A DNA stretch of 64,000 bases from Urophycis tenuis (GCA_036785325.1 JAXIVH010000124.1:327501-391500); one strand, 5' to 3'; shown: positions 1 through 17,214, numbered from the stretch's first letter. Notes: generated by a model not told the origin, from the letters alone. Numbers and translations: made by a program.

Positions 1-137
1 CATTTTACATGAAATGAGCAGCACAACAAAAAGGAAAACAAGGGAAATAAAAAAATAAAAAAATAAATAAAAATAAATAAATAAAAAAACAACAACTATC
101 GTTTGGCTTTCCCCTCCTCTTCCTGTTTACCTGGCAG

Positions 138-1952
<1,815 letters not shown>

Positions 1953-2246
1953 CGAACTTGTAACCCTTAGATCAATGACAGTCAAGAACCATGTGTCAAC
2001 ACAATCTACATATGAAAACAACGTGGTGCTTGCATTTTGTCTTTGCTGGAATTAAGATTTCTGAATAAGACATCTAAAGCTGATATAATAGAGACTGATA
2101 AGCCTATTAATATGCACCTAAAGTAGGCTATTTATTTTCGATTGTTGATGTTACTATTCTCTATGTTGTCCTGTTGTTTTGTGCTATTGGTGATGAAGCA
2201 TTAAGACATATTTCGCAGATTTTGATTTGCCCTTTGTAATGAATCC

Positions 2247-2252
2247 AATAAA
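2247..2252 (+). terminator. AATAAA poly(A) signal of ANKRD29
   Basis: AATAAA about 300 bp after the ANKRD29 stop codon, the first good signal downstream of it. Confidence 0.65.
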
Positions 2253-2389
2253 GTGTACATTTGTTAAAAGGGTTGATCGACCATTGACTATTGTAACGTA
2301 GTGACACCAGTCTATGAGTGACACATCCAGGACAACGCCCAGACTTGACCACGCCCACTGTTGACAGTGGAAAGACGAAAGACAAAACA

Positions 2390-2603
2390 CATTATCACGT
2401 GGGAATCACGGAAGTTCAGAACAACTTCAATGCGGAAGAGAAAATAACTTACCTGCTTAGTTTTTTATATACCGTTTGTTTTGTAACAAAACGATAACTG
2501 AAAGCATCGACAGTGCTAAAAATAATAATAATACTTAGCTAACTTCAAACAATCAACGTCAAGCAAAAAGTTGGTCCATACCTTTGGATAATCGCAGTAA
2601 CCC
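2390..2603 (+). promoter_or_regulatory. VPS4B promoter and 5' UTR
   Basis: This holds the short gap before the VPS4B start, with a CACGTG E-box near 2395. From about 2412 to the ATG at 2604 it is homologous to the sequences before the duplicated first exons at 20,443 and 21,188. The copies share TTTTTTTA-rich and CAACGTCAAGC motifs and the CCATACCTTTGGATmATCGCAGTAACCC leader pattern (m = A or C). The E-box itself is not in the copies. Confidence 0.6.
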
Positions 2604-5868
<3,265 letters not shown>

Positions 5869-6876
5869 CAACACTTACACTGGACTCTAGCCCAATGTTT
5901 CCTCTGAATATTTGTTTTAGTATATCCACTAGAACTGAGATATATCCTCCATATTTGTGATGAAATTATGTTACTCATTCCGATGAGTAACCCTACTTTC
6001 GATTTACTTTTAAATGGGATTCAACAATGTTGTTGTTTGTTTTTTTACAAATGAAGAATGTTTTAAGGCCTTTGGCTAAACACTCAATTTTGCCTTTGCT
6101 TTCGAGCACGTAACTTTTCTTCAGTGGCTGGAGAATTATATTGCACAGGGGTGGGGAATATGGCAAAGCAGTGTTTACTCTTGTTCACTTCAGCTTTGGA
6201 CACTTAATGTTTTTCCGTACTGAAAGGAACATCTGCAGACATGTTAGCTTTATATGCTGCGATAAAGATTCATATATTTTTTTTTTTTTTTCAAATTGGA
6301 ATATTTTATTGTTTTCTCCCAATTATACCATTATTTACTGGAAAAATGTGCAGTTATTCATTTAAAATACTTTGACTGGTTTAGGCATACAATCATCAAA
6401 TTAAATAATTGCACATTTTGTTTTCTCTCACTCAGAACACTCAGGGTTATATATTATGTGTAATGGATCTATATATTTTGGGGGTTTCTTAATATATGCA
6501 ACGTATATGTGTCAGTGTCAGTGTATTTTAGGGTTCTAGTTTTCACTGTATTTATTTAAAAGTTAATGCGCAGCATTGTAACATCTTTCTGTACTTTTTG
6601 GATTCTAATGGGAGTGTTTGGTCATGAATATAAATAAAGTGACTATGGGACACAGTTTTAATGTTATGAATATATTTAATAGTTCAAATACACTTCCTTG
6701 CTAAATGTAGGTAAATGCAGGATGAGTTTTTTTTAGCAGGTGAGGTAAAGCAGACAGATGAATTGATATCAATGAATGGAACAGATGAAAGACAAATTAT
6801 AAGACATGTGAATGTGAACTAATATATGTGGCCTTGTTATGAAGTCCTAAAGAATTGCAATAGACAGGCCTAATCA
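5869..6876 (+). other. VPS4B 3' UTR and flank with poly(A) signal
   Basis: AATAAA at 6633-6638 ends the transcript about 770 bp after the stop codon. The whole stretch to about 6876 is repeated with high similarity after the last partial copy (about 24,800-25,775), and shorter parts follow the other copies. So the original duplication covered the full locus plus about 240 bp beyond the poly(A) signal. Homology stops where TA-rich repeat DNA begins. Confidence 0.85.
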
Positions 6877-7176
6877 TATATATACTGTATATACAGTTTA
6901 TATATTTTTTTATTATTGAAGTAAATAATATGAAACTGCAAAAAACTATGCATAGACAAAATCCTAAACAACAATATAATGACTGTTAAATCAAATAACA
7001 ATAATAATAATAAATATAGCTACAAGCAGCGACGAACGGGCCCTTGCAGTACATGCATGTTGGGCAGTGTTGCAGTCCGTGGGGGTTGCAGTGGGCGATG
7101 CTTGACTTCACAACGGGAGGTTAAAGAATGCAGGCAGTCTGTTGGTGTTGCATTTGGCAATGCTGGACTTCTCCAG

Positions 7177-7709
7177 CAGGGGCGGCGCCAGGGGGGGGCT
7201 TGGGGTGCTACAGCCCCCCCCCCCCCCCCCCCCCCCCCTGGATTAGCCATAGCACCCCCAAAAAAATCATTTATTTATTGTTTATTATTGTTATTTATCA
7301 TAATTGTGCATTCTTAATTTTATTCATTATGTGATCGTCATATTTCCCTCACAGAAAATAAAATAAAACACGTCGCTGGCTGCCGTTGCCGTGCTTGCGT
7401 AGCAGCTGCATAAACTGTGGCACGTGATTCTTTATAGCAACTGTATCCAAGGAGATAGTGACATTGTCAAGTCAAGTGGTAGTTTTAAGACAGCACTGAG
7501 CATCGACAAATTCAGAATAATGTATCGGTTTTGGCACCTAAAGTTCAATGAAATGCCAGGGGTATCGGAATCTAATTTTGAAGAAGAGGAGCAGCATCGT
7601 AGTGGGGATTTCGGAATCCATAACATTGCAATCTATTTCATAGCACCATTGGTAAAGCGCTGAGCACCCCCATAGCACCTGCAGAAAAAAATGTCTGGCG
7701 CCGCCATTG
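7177..7709. mobile_element. Non-autonomous hAT element with perfect 8-bp target duplication
   Basis: Terminal inverted repeats CAGGGGCGGCGCCAG (left) and CTGGCGCCGCCATTG (right, inverted) bound 533 bp. The direct repeat TTCTCCAG flanks it at 7169-7176 and 7710-7717. CAG-type ends and an 8-bp duplication are diagnostic of hAT elements. It carries a poly(C) run (7213-7240) and a 79-codon open frame at 7424-7663 with no recognisable transposase motif. Confidence 0.9.
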
Positions 7710-7719
7710 TTCTCCAGGT

Positions 7720-9560
7720 GAGTCCTGGTTTACTGGGATGGGGTTCGAGTCCCTGCATTGTCCTGCTGATTGTTTATCTATATACATGCACGACCTATAT
7801 CACTGGATTCAGCTCAATTCAGGGAATGCGTGGCTAAGATGTTTTTGAATGTGCGGCATAGTTAGTGGGAGTCACTGGCAAAAACACATTTACCCTGATT
7901 ATAGCACCTTCTGTTGGCCGACAAACACCATTGTTGGTGTGTGTATTGCAGGACTCTGTCTTTACCAAACCTATAAATTTCATGTGCATAGGTTTTTTTG
8001 TGTGTGGGCACAGTGGCCAAGTAAAAACACATCCCTGATTACAAAAGCGGGAAAAAAAAAAGCATAACTTGCTTATTTTTTTGTTTAGCAAAATTATTTT
8101 GAAAACTTTTTGTCATGAGAGTCCTCTGATGCTATATGCAAATTTGTATAATCAATAAATTGAATCAATAGATTCAACTCAATTCAGGGAACGCGTGGAT
8201 GACATTTGAATGTGCATTATAGTTTGTGGAAAGGTGTGACGGCCGGCCCTGCGGCCGCACATTGATAAAAGGCAAGGCACCACTTCTACTCTCTTCCCTA
8301 CACCGCATTTCTTTTGTTCCGTTTCATTTTTACACATTTGGCATTCATTAACATTACACAGTACTTTATTTAGTTATCGTCACAATCATCCTGCATACAC
8401 GCTACACAACAACATACAAACAATTAACACGCAACACCGTTTTCTCAGTTTTACACTTTATTTAGCGGTTCACACTTAAGTTACAGCTAGGTGCACAGTT
8501 TGTTTAAGTTGTGATTCTGTTACGTACATTTTGTGTCTTTCTGAGTCTATTTAAGTTACTGTGGTGTTGGTGGAGAGAAACCCTGGCGTGGAGCAGCCGC
8601 AGCTCCCAACTTCCTCCTGATGTCATCCAGGCAAAGAGCTTCCTGTTGGTAGCGCTTCACATAAGGCGAGTTTCAGATCATTTGCATTTGCGCATTTGTT
8701 GCAACGAGACTTGAGAAGATCCGGCGGAACTCGTCATAATCACGTCAAGTTCCTGTCTGGTCAAGGCGGACACAGGTGAACTTCTCGTCAACAACTTCCG
8801 TTCTTCGTAGCAGACGAGTTCGAGGCATTGGATCTCGCCTTATTGATGCAGGCTGAGGAGCAAATGCGATGAATTTTCTGCATGCACAATGGCTTGGCTA
8901 TGTGGAGAAATGTGTAAATAAAATAAATAAAATAAAAAATGCATGATGAGTGATGAAGTGAAAGTTCACAAAATCGTCTCTTTTTAATCTCTTTTTAATA
9001 TGCATAGTTTGGGAGAGGGAACCAGACACGCCTCTCTAAAAGGTGTAACATCACTTCTGACGTGGATAATTTAATGTCGGTATTCCAACCAACCAGGGCA
9101 AAGTTGAGAGGATGTTGAGGGGAGTGTCTTATGTCCGCACTTGCTCGAGAGAACATGCCCAGAAAAGCAGGCGGAAGTTGTTATCCTGAAACCACGCGAG
9201 TTTTGAAAGCCAGGTGAATCGTCGCATCGGAAGTTCATCAGAGGTATTTCTGACGTTTTCATCCCAGAATGCATTCTGAAGCATGGCAAACGAAGCCGCA
9301 TGCCTCATCTGAAACTCGCCTATTAAGAGTCCGGTGGCGTGATCCAAGTCCTCGGGAACATCATGGGGGAATAGGAAATTTATTGTCACTTGAATGCATT
9401 TGTTTATTTATTAGAGAAGGTAATTAGAATCATTTTGCTTTAGAAAATATTGTTTACTTACATTTGTCTTTATTTTCAACTGGCCTTTGTCCGTGTCTTG
9501 TGAATTGGTTACATAGTAGTTAGTCTTCGTCTGCCCTCTATGTCTTCATGGGCTGGTCAG
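7720..9560. other. Gene-free repeat-like DNA
   Basis: No host gene is seen. A tRNA B-box-like GGTTCGAGTCC lies at 7742-7752, so part may be SINE-derived. The segments near 7805-7865 and 8167-8225 are diverged copies of each other (both contain CAACTCAATTCAGGGAAyGCGTGG, y = C or T). A GC-rich stretch with GCGGCCGC is at 8252-8259. Two overlapping minus-strand open frames at 9071-9389 (76 and 86 codons) show no recognisable domain. Confidence 0.5.
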
Positions 9561-9908
9561 CCAAGTAGGCCCAATCTCAATTCTCTATCTTACCCCTTCC
9601 CCTTACCCCTTCCCCTTGGTTTTGCGCGTTCACGTGAGACCAAGGGCTATCTCAATTCTCATTTCGACCGAGGGGTAGGGCCAAGGGGAAGGGGTATACA
9701 TCCCTTGAAACCAAGTAAGATCGGGAGCTTACTTGAAACCAAGGGGTACCCATTACAATGCGCAACCGGCAACAATCGCGGCCAGATCTCAACGAGAGTC
9801 ACATAAATGTAAGTATTTTCGGCTGAAATAATTGATTTAAAATTTACGACAGTATTCTTTTGTGCTCTAAACAGTCCTGTACCTATATATTTGCAACCAT
9901 ATTCTTAA

Positions 9909-12900
9909 AGGGATATTCCGCCATTTTTGGAAATAAGCTCATTTTCCACCTTCCCTCGAGCAAAACAATCAATCTTTACCCTTTTCCCGTTCATCCAGCC
10001 GTTCTGTGAGTCTGGCGGTACAACTTTTAGCTGTAGCTTAGCATAGATCATTGAATCGGATTAGACCATTCGCATCTCGCCCGCTTAGAAGTGACTACGA
10101 TTTCCGGAATTTTTCCCATTTAAAACTTGTCTCTTCTCAAGTTTGAAAGTGCAATAAGACCGACGGAAAATGAAACGTGGCGATTTTCTAGGCTGATTTT
10201 ACCCGGAACTATACTCTCATTCTGGCTTAATAATCAAGGAAAGTTGCAAAGGTACCATGGGCGCAGTGATATGACACAGCGCCTCAATAGTCCCTGTAGG
10301 CTTCTTCCGGCAATACAACCAATGTGATTACCTGCTATAGGGGTTATGCGGAACGCCCAGCGCTCGAACCGGAACACTGGTCTAAACAGGTCTAATCATT
10401 TCCGCGTTTCACTTCGTACACAGTGGTTGACTGCAGTGGTAGGTGAAATCCTCTGAGGTAACTTCTCAGTGTCGCTTATTATAATAAAATTCTTATTTCT
10501 GATCAAACTTAAGTGTATTTGTTTTAATGAAAATGTCACAAATGTTAAAATATCAGAAACGCAATATCTGAATAGCAGTTTTTGTTGTGTGGCTAGCGGC
10601 TCTGTGTCGGGGAATTTAACGCTCGCTGTTTCACTAGTTTCCAAAGGATGAGTCAGTCAGGGCAATATGGGTCCGAAACATTAGGTGTGATAACTTTGTT
10701 ATAAGGAGACACACCACCCTCTGCCGTCGACATTTTATGCCAGAAGATATTGAATTGAATGGGGGTATTGAATGGAGCCGATGCCGTTTGAAACCCGGGG
10801 TGATTCCGGTGTTGTTTGCCTGGAACAACTTCAGCCTGCCGGGTTGCTCGGCCAAGCGTGTGGCAGAGGACATAGCGGCAATGGGAGGATGAGGAGCTGA
10901 TCGATGACAGCGCGTCTTTGAGGTGTAACGACTATGATAGCCAAATGGATGATCTAAGGTGCCTATCGTAAGCCAAATCATTGTACCTATTGTAAATACA
11001 TTAGTACATGAAGCATTATTGAAACATGTTTGCAGAAAATGTTTTTTATACTGTCAAATAAATGTTGCGCTCAGAACATAACATCTATTAAAAGTCAGGT
11101 ACTATATAACTATTGAAAAAAATAACTGCCTTTTTTCTTATTACTTTTGTGACCTCTGGGTCAACTACTATGTGTTGGACTAGCATCTTTTCTTGAGCAC
11201 TAATGGAAAAGTCACACCATCCCATTCCTGTCAGCAAAAGTTGCCCCTGCACCTGCCAGAAGTACAGGTGACTTTATTTTAACAGCAGTGTTCCTTCCTT
11301 CATGTGTAGATACTTGCAGTCAACGTAGCTGCTAATGTTGGGGCACTTGATCTCAACTGGGCCAAAAGGTGGCTGTGCAAAAGGGTCAAATACTAGGCCA
11401 TCTGGTGAGGTGCCAAGCCTTGGGGCGTCAGGGTGAACAATTAGGCCACAGGGCATGTAGGTTACATTCCTTATTTTGCAGTATTCTTGTGCTGCCGTAA
11501 ACTCCATATCTGCACCTATTTGAGTAAAAGACGTTTCTAAATTTGAGTAGAATTATGGCAGCTGATGCCACTCTGAATTTCCAGCCTGCTCTCTGGTTGC
11601 CACCTCAATCTAAATGTGACATTCAAACTTTTCAGGTGGAAGTGTTGTTCGTCGGTTAGCTCATGTGCACAGTCTGTCGGGGCAAGCCGGTAGTCATCTA
11701 AAGGAGGCTGTGGAAGAGGTGGAGCATCCATATTGATCTGTATTACCCTAGTAGGTAGTATGGGCTGCTGGTTAGAAAGTAAACTTCCTTTTGGGCTACA
11801 CCAGTGTTTTCTCATCACTGGTGGACATTGTTGCTATGAGGGGCCTTCAGTCTTTTTATAAGGGTCCTCAATACATAGCAGTCCAATATTGAACAGGTTC
11901 CCATTCACACCCTTGTAGAGTGTATTTCTATTAAACAAAGTGGTACAGTTCATATCCTACTGTGACAAGGTTACAATTATAAAAGTAAAATATGTTGTAT
12001 GTATGGTCTGCTGGCTTCAGTAACTGCAATGTGTGGAAAAAGATAGAAATTCATTTACAAAACTAAAGTCCATAAAGTCAGTATAGTGTCATAGTCCTCA
12101 TTTGAGAGGAGAATGACCTGAAGATAGGAACCATTTGCCAGTGTTTTTTCTTCTGCATGGACCTGTGACTAGCTGCTCTTGACACTGACAGTACCTGTCA
12201 ACCTGTCTTTGTTTGAAACTGGTGGACAAGAAGATACAGCAATTGTTCATTCATTTATTTATCATATTTGTCATTATACAAACAAACTAATGCTGAACCA
12301 CCTGCCAGAACGGAAGTCGACATTAGACCTACAGTCGACACATAGGACCAGCATTAACACACAGGACATCGTAGTAATTATACTATTGGTACCAAAACCC
12401 CATCGCTAAAACGCAGTCTTCATTTGATTGTTTTAATCGTCTGTGACAAAAAAAGGCTAAACTACTGATAGCATACAAGTCTAAACTAACGACTGATAGT
12501 TACCTAACGCTATATCGGGTGCCATTAGCAAAAGCTACATACTACATACCTTCATAATTATGAATAAATGAGGAAGCGTAAAACTTAAATCCCTTGTCAA
12601 ACACAGTACTCAGGGTTCTGGAGGTCTGTTTGGCAATAGTGTGTACATCGGAAATTGTTATTGGGGTAGCTCCTGTAAACACCGGCTGTAGAAGTTATTT
12701 TACTTCGCTAGGTGAGTCAGCCATGGAGACAGCAGCGGACTGCCGGAAGTAGTTAGACCTGTTTTGAGAACCCGGAAGAATGTTGCACATAACCCCTATT
12801 ACCGGTGGTATACCGGGACTATACTTTGAGGCGCGTCATATCACTTCTAAGTGGGCGAGATGCTAATGGTCTAATGCGATTCAATGATCTATGCTAAGCT

Positions 12901-13024
12901 ACAGCTAAAAGTTGTACCGCCAGACTCACAGAACGCCTGGATGAACGGGAAAAGGGTAAAGATCGATTGTTTTGCTCGAGGGAAGGTGGAAAATTAGCTT
13001 ATTTCCAAAAATGGCGGAATATCC
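9909..13024. mobile_element. Inner DNA transposon with very long terminal inverted repeats
   Basis: The left end GGGATATTCCGCCATTTTTG and the right end (inverted) GGATATTCCGCCATTTTTGG continue as imperfect inverted repeats for at least 300 bp, to about 10,400 on the left and 12,740 on the right. Shared blocks include CTCGAGnnAAAACAATC, TCTGGCGGTACAACTTTTAG and CTTAGCATAGATCATTGAAT. TTAA precedes the left end. It contains the YqaJ-type nuclease remnant below. This structure fits ISL2EU-like or Kolobok-like elements of fish; I cannot decide between them. Confidence 0.75.
11274..11818 (-). pseudogene. YqaJ/lambda-exonuclease-type nuclease remnant of the inner transposon
   Basis: Two minus-strand frames, 11,537-11,818 (upstream part) and 11,274-11,507 (downstream part), lie in the middle of the long-TIR element. 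The downstream piece has the YqaJ-like pattern CGLIVHPDAPRLGTSPDGLV followed by VEIKCP, where the Asp of SPDG and the Glu-x-Lys are the usual metal-binding and catalytic residues. The upstream piece has ELTDEQHFHLKSL. The frames are short and interrupted, so an active enzyme is unlikely from this copy. Confidence 0.65.
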
Positions 13025-13627
13025 ATTTCATCGAAACTTTTTTGAAAATCGATATGCGAACGTTACATTGCTGAGTGCACAACTACACATTTCTCTGACT
13101 AGCAATGAACTCCATGCATGTCTAGTTTACTAAACACAATTAGCAGCGAATTCCGTTTGATAACAGTGTAGACAACTAGAGACAAATCGATACGTGCTTT
13201 ACATATATCGTCCTTTTTCACACAGGAACGCCGGAGGAAACCCGGCAGCTGATACGTTTTCAGCACGAAAACGAGCAGAAATGTCTGAAATCAAAATACG
13301 CTAAACCAAAATACGCGTCAAAGCAAATGTGGGAGTGAGTCATGCGTTCAATGTTGTAGCCATTCATAATTGTAAATAAAGACATGTTGGTTAACAAAGA
13401 CATCGTTTCTGAACATCAATGAAATTCAAAACCGTATTAACTGAAAAAGATACAAAACACCATGCAGTGTGTATAACAAATTGTCAATATTTTGTCGTCA
13501 ATGTATGATGACGTAACCGTAACGAATGTTGTCTCAATTCATAGTGACATGTAGCCCTTACCCCTCTGTTTCAAGGGCCAAGACGTAGGGGAAGGGGAAG
13601 GGCCAAGGGGAAGGAGTAAGATAGAGC

Positions 13628-14402
13628 CTAATAAGTTTTCACATTGACGCGCGAGATGGGATAGAGCGCGTTTCCTTTCATTAAGGCTGCTGCATGGCCC
13701 AGGCGCACAGCGGGGGACACTGACACCTTTTTGGCAAACAATCGGAAGGTGGAATCACGGGCTCCCGTGAGGCAGAAGGCATCGCTGGCACGTGTTAGTT
13801 TAATTCTCAGGTCGACAGAGTTCAGTAAAAGTCTCTCGCAAAAAAAAAAAATCCCCGTGGAGAGGACCAAACAGATGTATTTCTCGTGAATTGCGTGTGA
13901 ACGTGGCTCTCGTGTTCAACCCCCTGTTGGGACCATTAACTGGAACGGTAAAGTCTATGGCTCCTGGAGTATCTTTGTAAAAAAGACCTGCTGAGAACTG
14001 GCTGGCGAGTGCATCTCCCGAATAATTGAGCAGGGTCTCGATCATAACACGATGTGTGGTGCTCGATTGCGAGATTAACCTGTCCCCTAAAATAACATCG
14101 CAATGGTCGAAAATCGTATTCAGAGGGTAATTGATGAGTCCCACCGGGGCATCGTTAACCATATCTGTGCCGTCCGCGTTGGTGATTTTCACACGGAGGT
14201 GCAGTAAAATATCGATCAGATCCAGATACTTTTCACCGTCTCCGGGGATAAAAAAGTATATAGGACCACCGTCTGTGATAGCAGATACGGGGGAAATTTC
14301 AGTGTATATTTTATCTTCGATGGAAAGTTGCGTCATAGGAACTGTAAATAAATCCAGCTCTGCGAGCGTGCACTCTGGTGATTTCTGGTGTAACAGGGCC
14401 AT
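13628..14402 (-). pseudogene. Capsid-like protein of F54H12.2 type, frameshifted and truncated
   Basis: A 200-codon frame starts at 14,402 (MALLHQKSPECTLAELDLF) and ends at 13,800. The homologous sequence seems to continue in another frame (13,628-13,870, with RLLLNSVDLRIKLTRASDAF) after a slip at the poly(A/T) run at 13,841-13,850. It then stops where the C-rich transposon begins, so the C-terminal part is missing. I recognise the family as the uncharacterised F54H12.2-like proteins found beside integrase genes in animal Polinton/Maverick-related elements; a capsid role is inferred from that context. Confidence 0.65.
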
Positions 14403-14418
14403 GATATTTTAATCGGAA

Positions 14419-14892
14419 TTAATTAAATATGTCAGAGATGTTGGGTGACTTCTTCTTTGCTCGGCTGCTTCTCGCGACTACTTTCCTCTTTTTAGTAACA
14501 GGTCGTTTTAGAGATCTTGATGAGAGACGCTCCCCCGGAGGTCGCTTGCTTTGTCTGCGTGCCATTACCATAAGCCCCGCACCTGCCCCCTCCTGTGTCT
14601 GCTCACCGCTGACTACATGCTTGAACACATCCGATGCGATGCTGCCTGCAGCTGTTTTGAGATATGGTTTGGCGATCGCAAAACCCTTCTGTACGAGGGG
14701 CGATACAAAACGAAACAGTTTTGAAAAGATAGAGCCTATACCGTGACCGTACATGACGGGCGCTCCATAAAACCCTGGTAAATTTCCTCCCACCTGACTC
14801 TCATAATAATGTACAAATCTGTGAGGGTCGCCCCGCACGTCTACACGAAGCATTTTTATTCCGCTATAGTTTGCCGTATCTATTGTCCACAA
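14419..14892 (-). CDS. Small basic structural-type protein of the virus-like element
   Basis: 157 codons, intact. The middle is Gly/Phe/hydrophobic (FYGAPVMYGHGIGSIFSKLF, then FAIAKPYLKTAAGSIASDVF) and the C-terminus is strongly basic (RRQSKRPPGERLSSRSLKRP and KKRKVVARSSRAKKK). This layout resembles the small DNA-binding or minor capsid proteins of adenovirus-like and Polinton-like elements; no enzyme motif is present. It starts 17 bp upstream of the F54H12.2-like frame. A TATA-like CTATATATATAAG (minus strand, 14,955-14,967) lies about 65 bp before the ATG. The function is inferred. Confidence 0.55.
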   Translation of the reverse strand: MWTIDTANYSGIKMLRVDVRGDPHRFVHYYESQVGGNLPGFYGAPVMYGHGIGSIFSKLFRFVSPLVQKGFAIAKPYLKTAAGSIASDVFKHVVSGEQTQEGAGAGLMVMARRQSKRPPGERLSSRSLKRPVTKKRKVVARSSRAKKKSPNISDIFN

Positions 14893-14954
14893 CCGTCACC
14901 GGTTAGTCTCCGTCGCAGGATCAGATGCTGAATGATGTCGAAAACCAGGTGGCT

Positions 14955-14967
14955 TATATATATAGAC
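14955..14967 (-). promoter_or_regulatory. TATA-like box before the small basic protein
   Basis: The plus strand reads CTTATATATATAG, giving CTATATATATAAG on the minus strand, about 65 bp upstream of the start at 14,892. Confidence 0.4.
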
Positions 14968-15006
14968 CAGATTTCAAGCTTTCGGTCTAAAGTGAAGCGT
15001 CACAAT

Positions 15007-15295
15007 CAAGGGCGTAACTTTGGGTCTACCATTGGGGGGGTTAAACTTGCGGCATATTTATTTATTTAATCATTTTCTTGTGTAAAAGATAACATGCTAA
15101 TTACAGATGATTAAAACACGATACTATCTTGCTGGCAAATGAAATGAATAAAGAAAACAAACAAGTTATTCGTTCAGAATATTTCATATTTTTATTAATC
15201 TGAATGATGTTATGATATTGGGGGGGTTATATTAGTGTGATCGGATTTTTGCGGGGGTCATGACCCCCCTAACCCCCCCGCAAATTACGCCCCTG
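15007..15295. mobile_element. hAT MITE inserted in the virus-like element
   Basis: 289 bp with ends CAAGGGCGTAACTTTG and CAAATTACGCCCCTG (inverted match) and a perfect 8-bp direct repeat GTCACAAT at 14,999-15,006 and 15,296-15,303. Interior G-runs pair with C-runs at the other end. It is younger than the element it interrupts. Confidence 0.92.
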
Positions 15296-15331
15296 GTCAC
15301 AATACACTTCCCGTATGTAAAATCTAGAGTA

Positions 15332-16068
15332 CTATAGAGAGAGTACTCTAGTAAAATCTACCGGCTTGTTTTGGTCCGTTTTTATCTCAATCTTAATGTT
15401 TTCAATGTGTTGTTTGGCGACAGGCAAATAATAGGGTGGGTTGAAATACTGTGTGGTGACTCTACCGAACGACCCCTTAACATCGATCGTTCTCAGGAGG
15501 GGTGCATAAGCGTCGCCGGTCATCTGCGGGCGTACTACGTCGCTGTGAGGCCTGCCTTCATATCAGCTGGGTAGGGGGCCTTTTGATCAGCCGCAAACCA
15601 TTCTCCTGACTTTAGGCCCAACATGTAAGCGGGGGGCCCCTTGTAGAGTAGGTGCGTCTGAGTCGTTGACGCGAAGCAAAATCTTTTCTGATGGTGGTTA
15701 TAAGTTAGATGAATATCGGAATTCATTAGTTTAAACTGTTTTTGCATCATATCCCCAAACTCTTTTACGTTGTCGTAATGTCCCTCTGTAAACGTATGAA
15801 GAAATTCCTCTGTCTCAGAACCCTCTTTGGTTCGCATCTTCCAACAAAAAAAACGCCTCATCTTCATGTACCAACTGTAGGGATATGAAATCTCCGTCAA
15901 TGCAACCTCCCATAGTCCCTCTAAATCGATATGTTGTGCTAAATCAACACGGTAGCTGGAACTCTTGTTATCTTTGAAAACATCGAGACTGGCGTTAGAG
16001 GGCAGGGTGACGTAAAACCCAGCGTCCTTTGCCCCGTAGGCTACGTGGCGAAATGATATTCTAGGCAA
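15332..16068 (-). pseudogene. Conserved structural-type protein of the virus-like element, broken
   Basis: One frame runs from 16,068 (MPRISFRHVAYGAKDAGFYV) to 15,535; its continuation (GDAYAPLLRTIDVKGSFGRV, PPYYLPVAKQH) is in a different frame at 15,332-15,523. The join is a frameshift, probably with an internal deletion near 15,525-15,545. The pattern FYVTLPSNAS near the N-terminus and YLPV near the C-terminus are typical of the protein that accompanies F54H12.2-like genes. Its biochemical role is unknown. Confidence 0.6.
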
Positions 16069-16211
16069 ACGCGGCGCACGTCTTAAGCGTTTATCATTTC
16101 AGAGGCATTGATCCAACTGTTGAATTTCTCGGGCCAGTTTTTCCAACGTACAAGCACTTGTTTTTCACCCCTTACTGTACGCCGTTGCAGAATCTCCTCA
16201 ATGTGGTAGGC

Positions 16212-17069
16212 CTACGCTCTGTCTTTATCATTTTTTACTTTTTGCAACTCTGTCTCATAAAATGAACCTTGGATGGGCTCTCCATCATAATCTTTCAGTT
16301 TGTACACAGGCGGGTCGCGAGGAATGCATTCGGAAATTGTAAACATTTCCCCAGTAAAACTCTGTTCATACTTTTTATCAAACACACCTCGCAACTTTGA
16401 TATGCAGACAAGGTCCCCCTCTTTAAATTTCCTCTTTACTTCTATCCTTGGCTTGGCGAGAGATTTACCGGTTTTCAAACACCCGATAGGCGTTCTCTGC
16501 AGTGGCATCCGCAGGTGCCATTTGTATGCTGCTGTGATAACTCTGATTATAGCTTTTTATCAAGTCTTGTAAGACGTCGAGATATCGCATGGTGTTGTTA
16601 GCAGTAAAATATCTCCACATTCTGCTTTTTAAAGTGCGATTAAATCGTTCAATCACAGAGGCTTTGAGGTCACTAGCTGTGGAAAAATGTATGATGCTGT
16701 GTTTTTTCATCATATCCTCAAAACGTTTGTTACAAAATTCTTTTCCATCGTCCGTTTGTAGTTTTAAGGGCTTCTGGCTCTCCTCGAAAATGGACTCAAA
16801 GGCTTCGATTACATCGGAGGCCGTTTTTCTCTTTAGAGCACGTACATAAGCCTTTTTGGAAAACACATAAATAATTATGCCCGTCATTATAGGCTGCTAG
16901 GGCCTGCATATCGCATAGGTCGGCTTGAAATTGGTTTAAAGGACGTGGGACAAAAACTGTTTCTGGTAAAATGTAGTCTGGCAGGTTTATGAAGAGTGTA
17001 AGTATCCTCCCCGGATAAAAAGTCTCTAACCTTTTCACGATCAACATTCTTGCCCGTTTCATCATGCAC
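16212..17069 (-). pseudogene. Retroviral-type (rve) integrase of F54H12.3 type, frameshifted
   Basis: Three overlapping minus-strand frames carry parts of one integrase. 16,796-17,065 has the region with the first Asp (FQADLCDMQ). 16,465-16,887 has the second Asp (LQTDDGKEFCNKRFEDMMKK) and the catalytic Glu (DLKASVIERFNRTLKSRMW). 16,212-16,508 has a C-terminal SH3-like region (KFKEGDLVCISKLRGVFDKK). The DDE residues are visible but the frame shifts at least twice, so this copy is dead. Integrases of this kind move Polinton/Maverick-type elements. Confidence 0.75.
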
Positions 17070-17214
17070 TCCTCTGCGGAGGCGTTCTACCCCACCAAAG
17101 CTCCCGGGGTGCGCTGGATTGTTATAGGGCCTACACCTTTTTCATGATGCATAGGCCTACCTCAGACATGATGTGACGCGAATGAGAGAGAAAGACAATG
17201 TTACCGGTATTTGA

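Larger units (their letters stand above)
9577..13631. mobile_element. Outer TIR DNA transposon (C-rich ends), interrupted by an inner element
   Basis: The left end (CTCTATCTTACCCCTTCCCC near 9579-9600) and the inverted right end (near 13,590-13,627, CTCTATCTTACTCCTTCCCC on the other strand) match. Subterminal blocks also match inverted (AAGGGGAAGGG and CTCAATTC). The right arm at about 13,227-13,340 can be read on the plus strand as a short Myb/SANT-like stretch (TPEETRQLIRFQHE...), a domain common in PIF/Harbinger elements. Target duplications could not be fixed, so the superfamily is tentative. The element cuts into the virus-like element on its right. Confidence 0.6.

Noticed and set aside
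7742..7752. tRNA gene suggested by a B box
   Set aside because: No matching A box, acceptor stem or anticodon arm; at most a SINE fragment.
9071..9389. Overlapping minus-strand frames of 76 and 86 codons
   Set aside because: No domain, splice context or family recognised; kept only as a remark in the repeat-like region.
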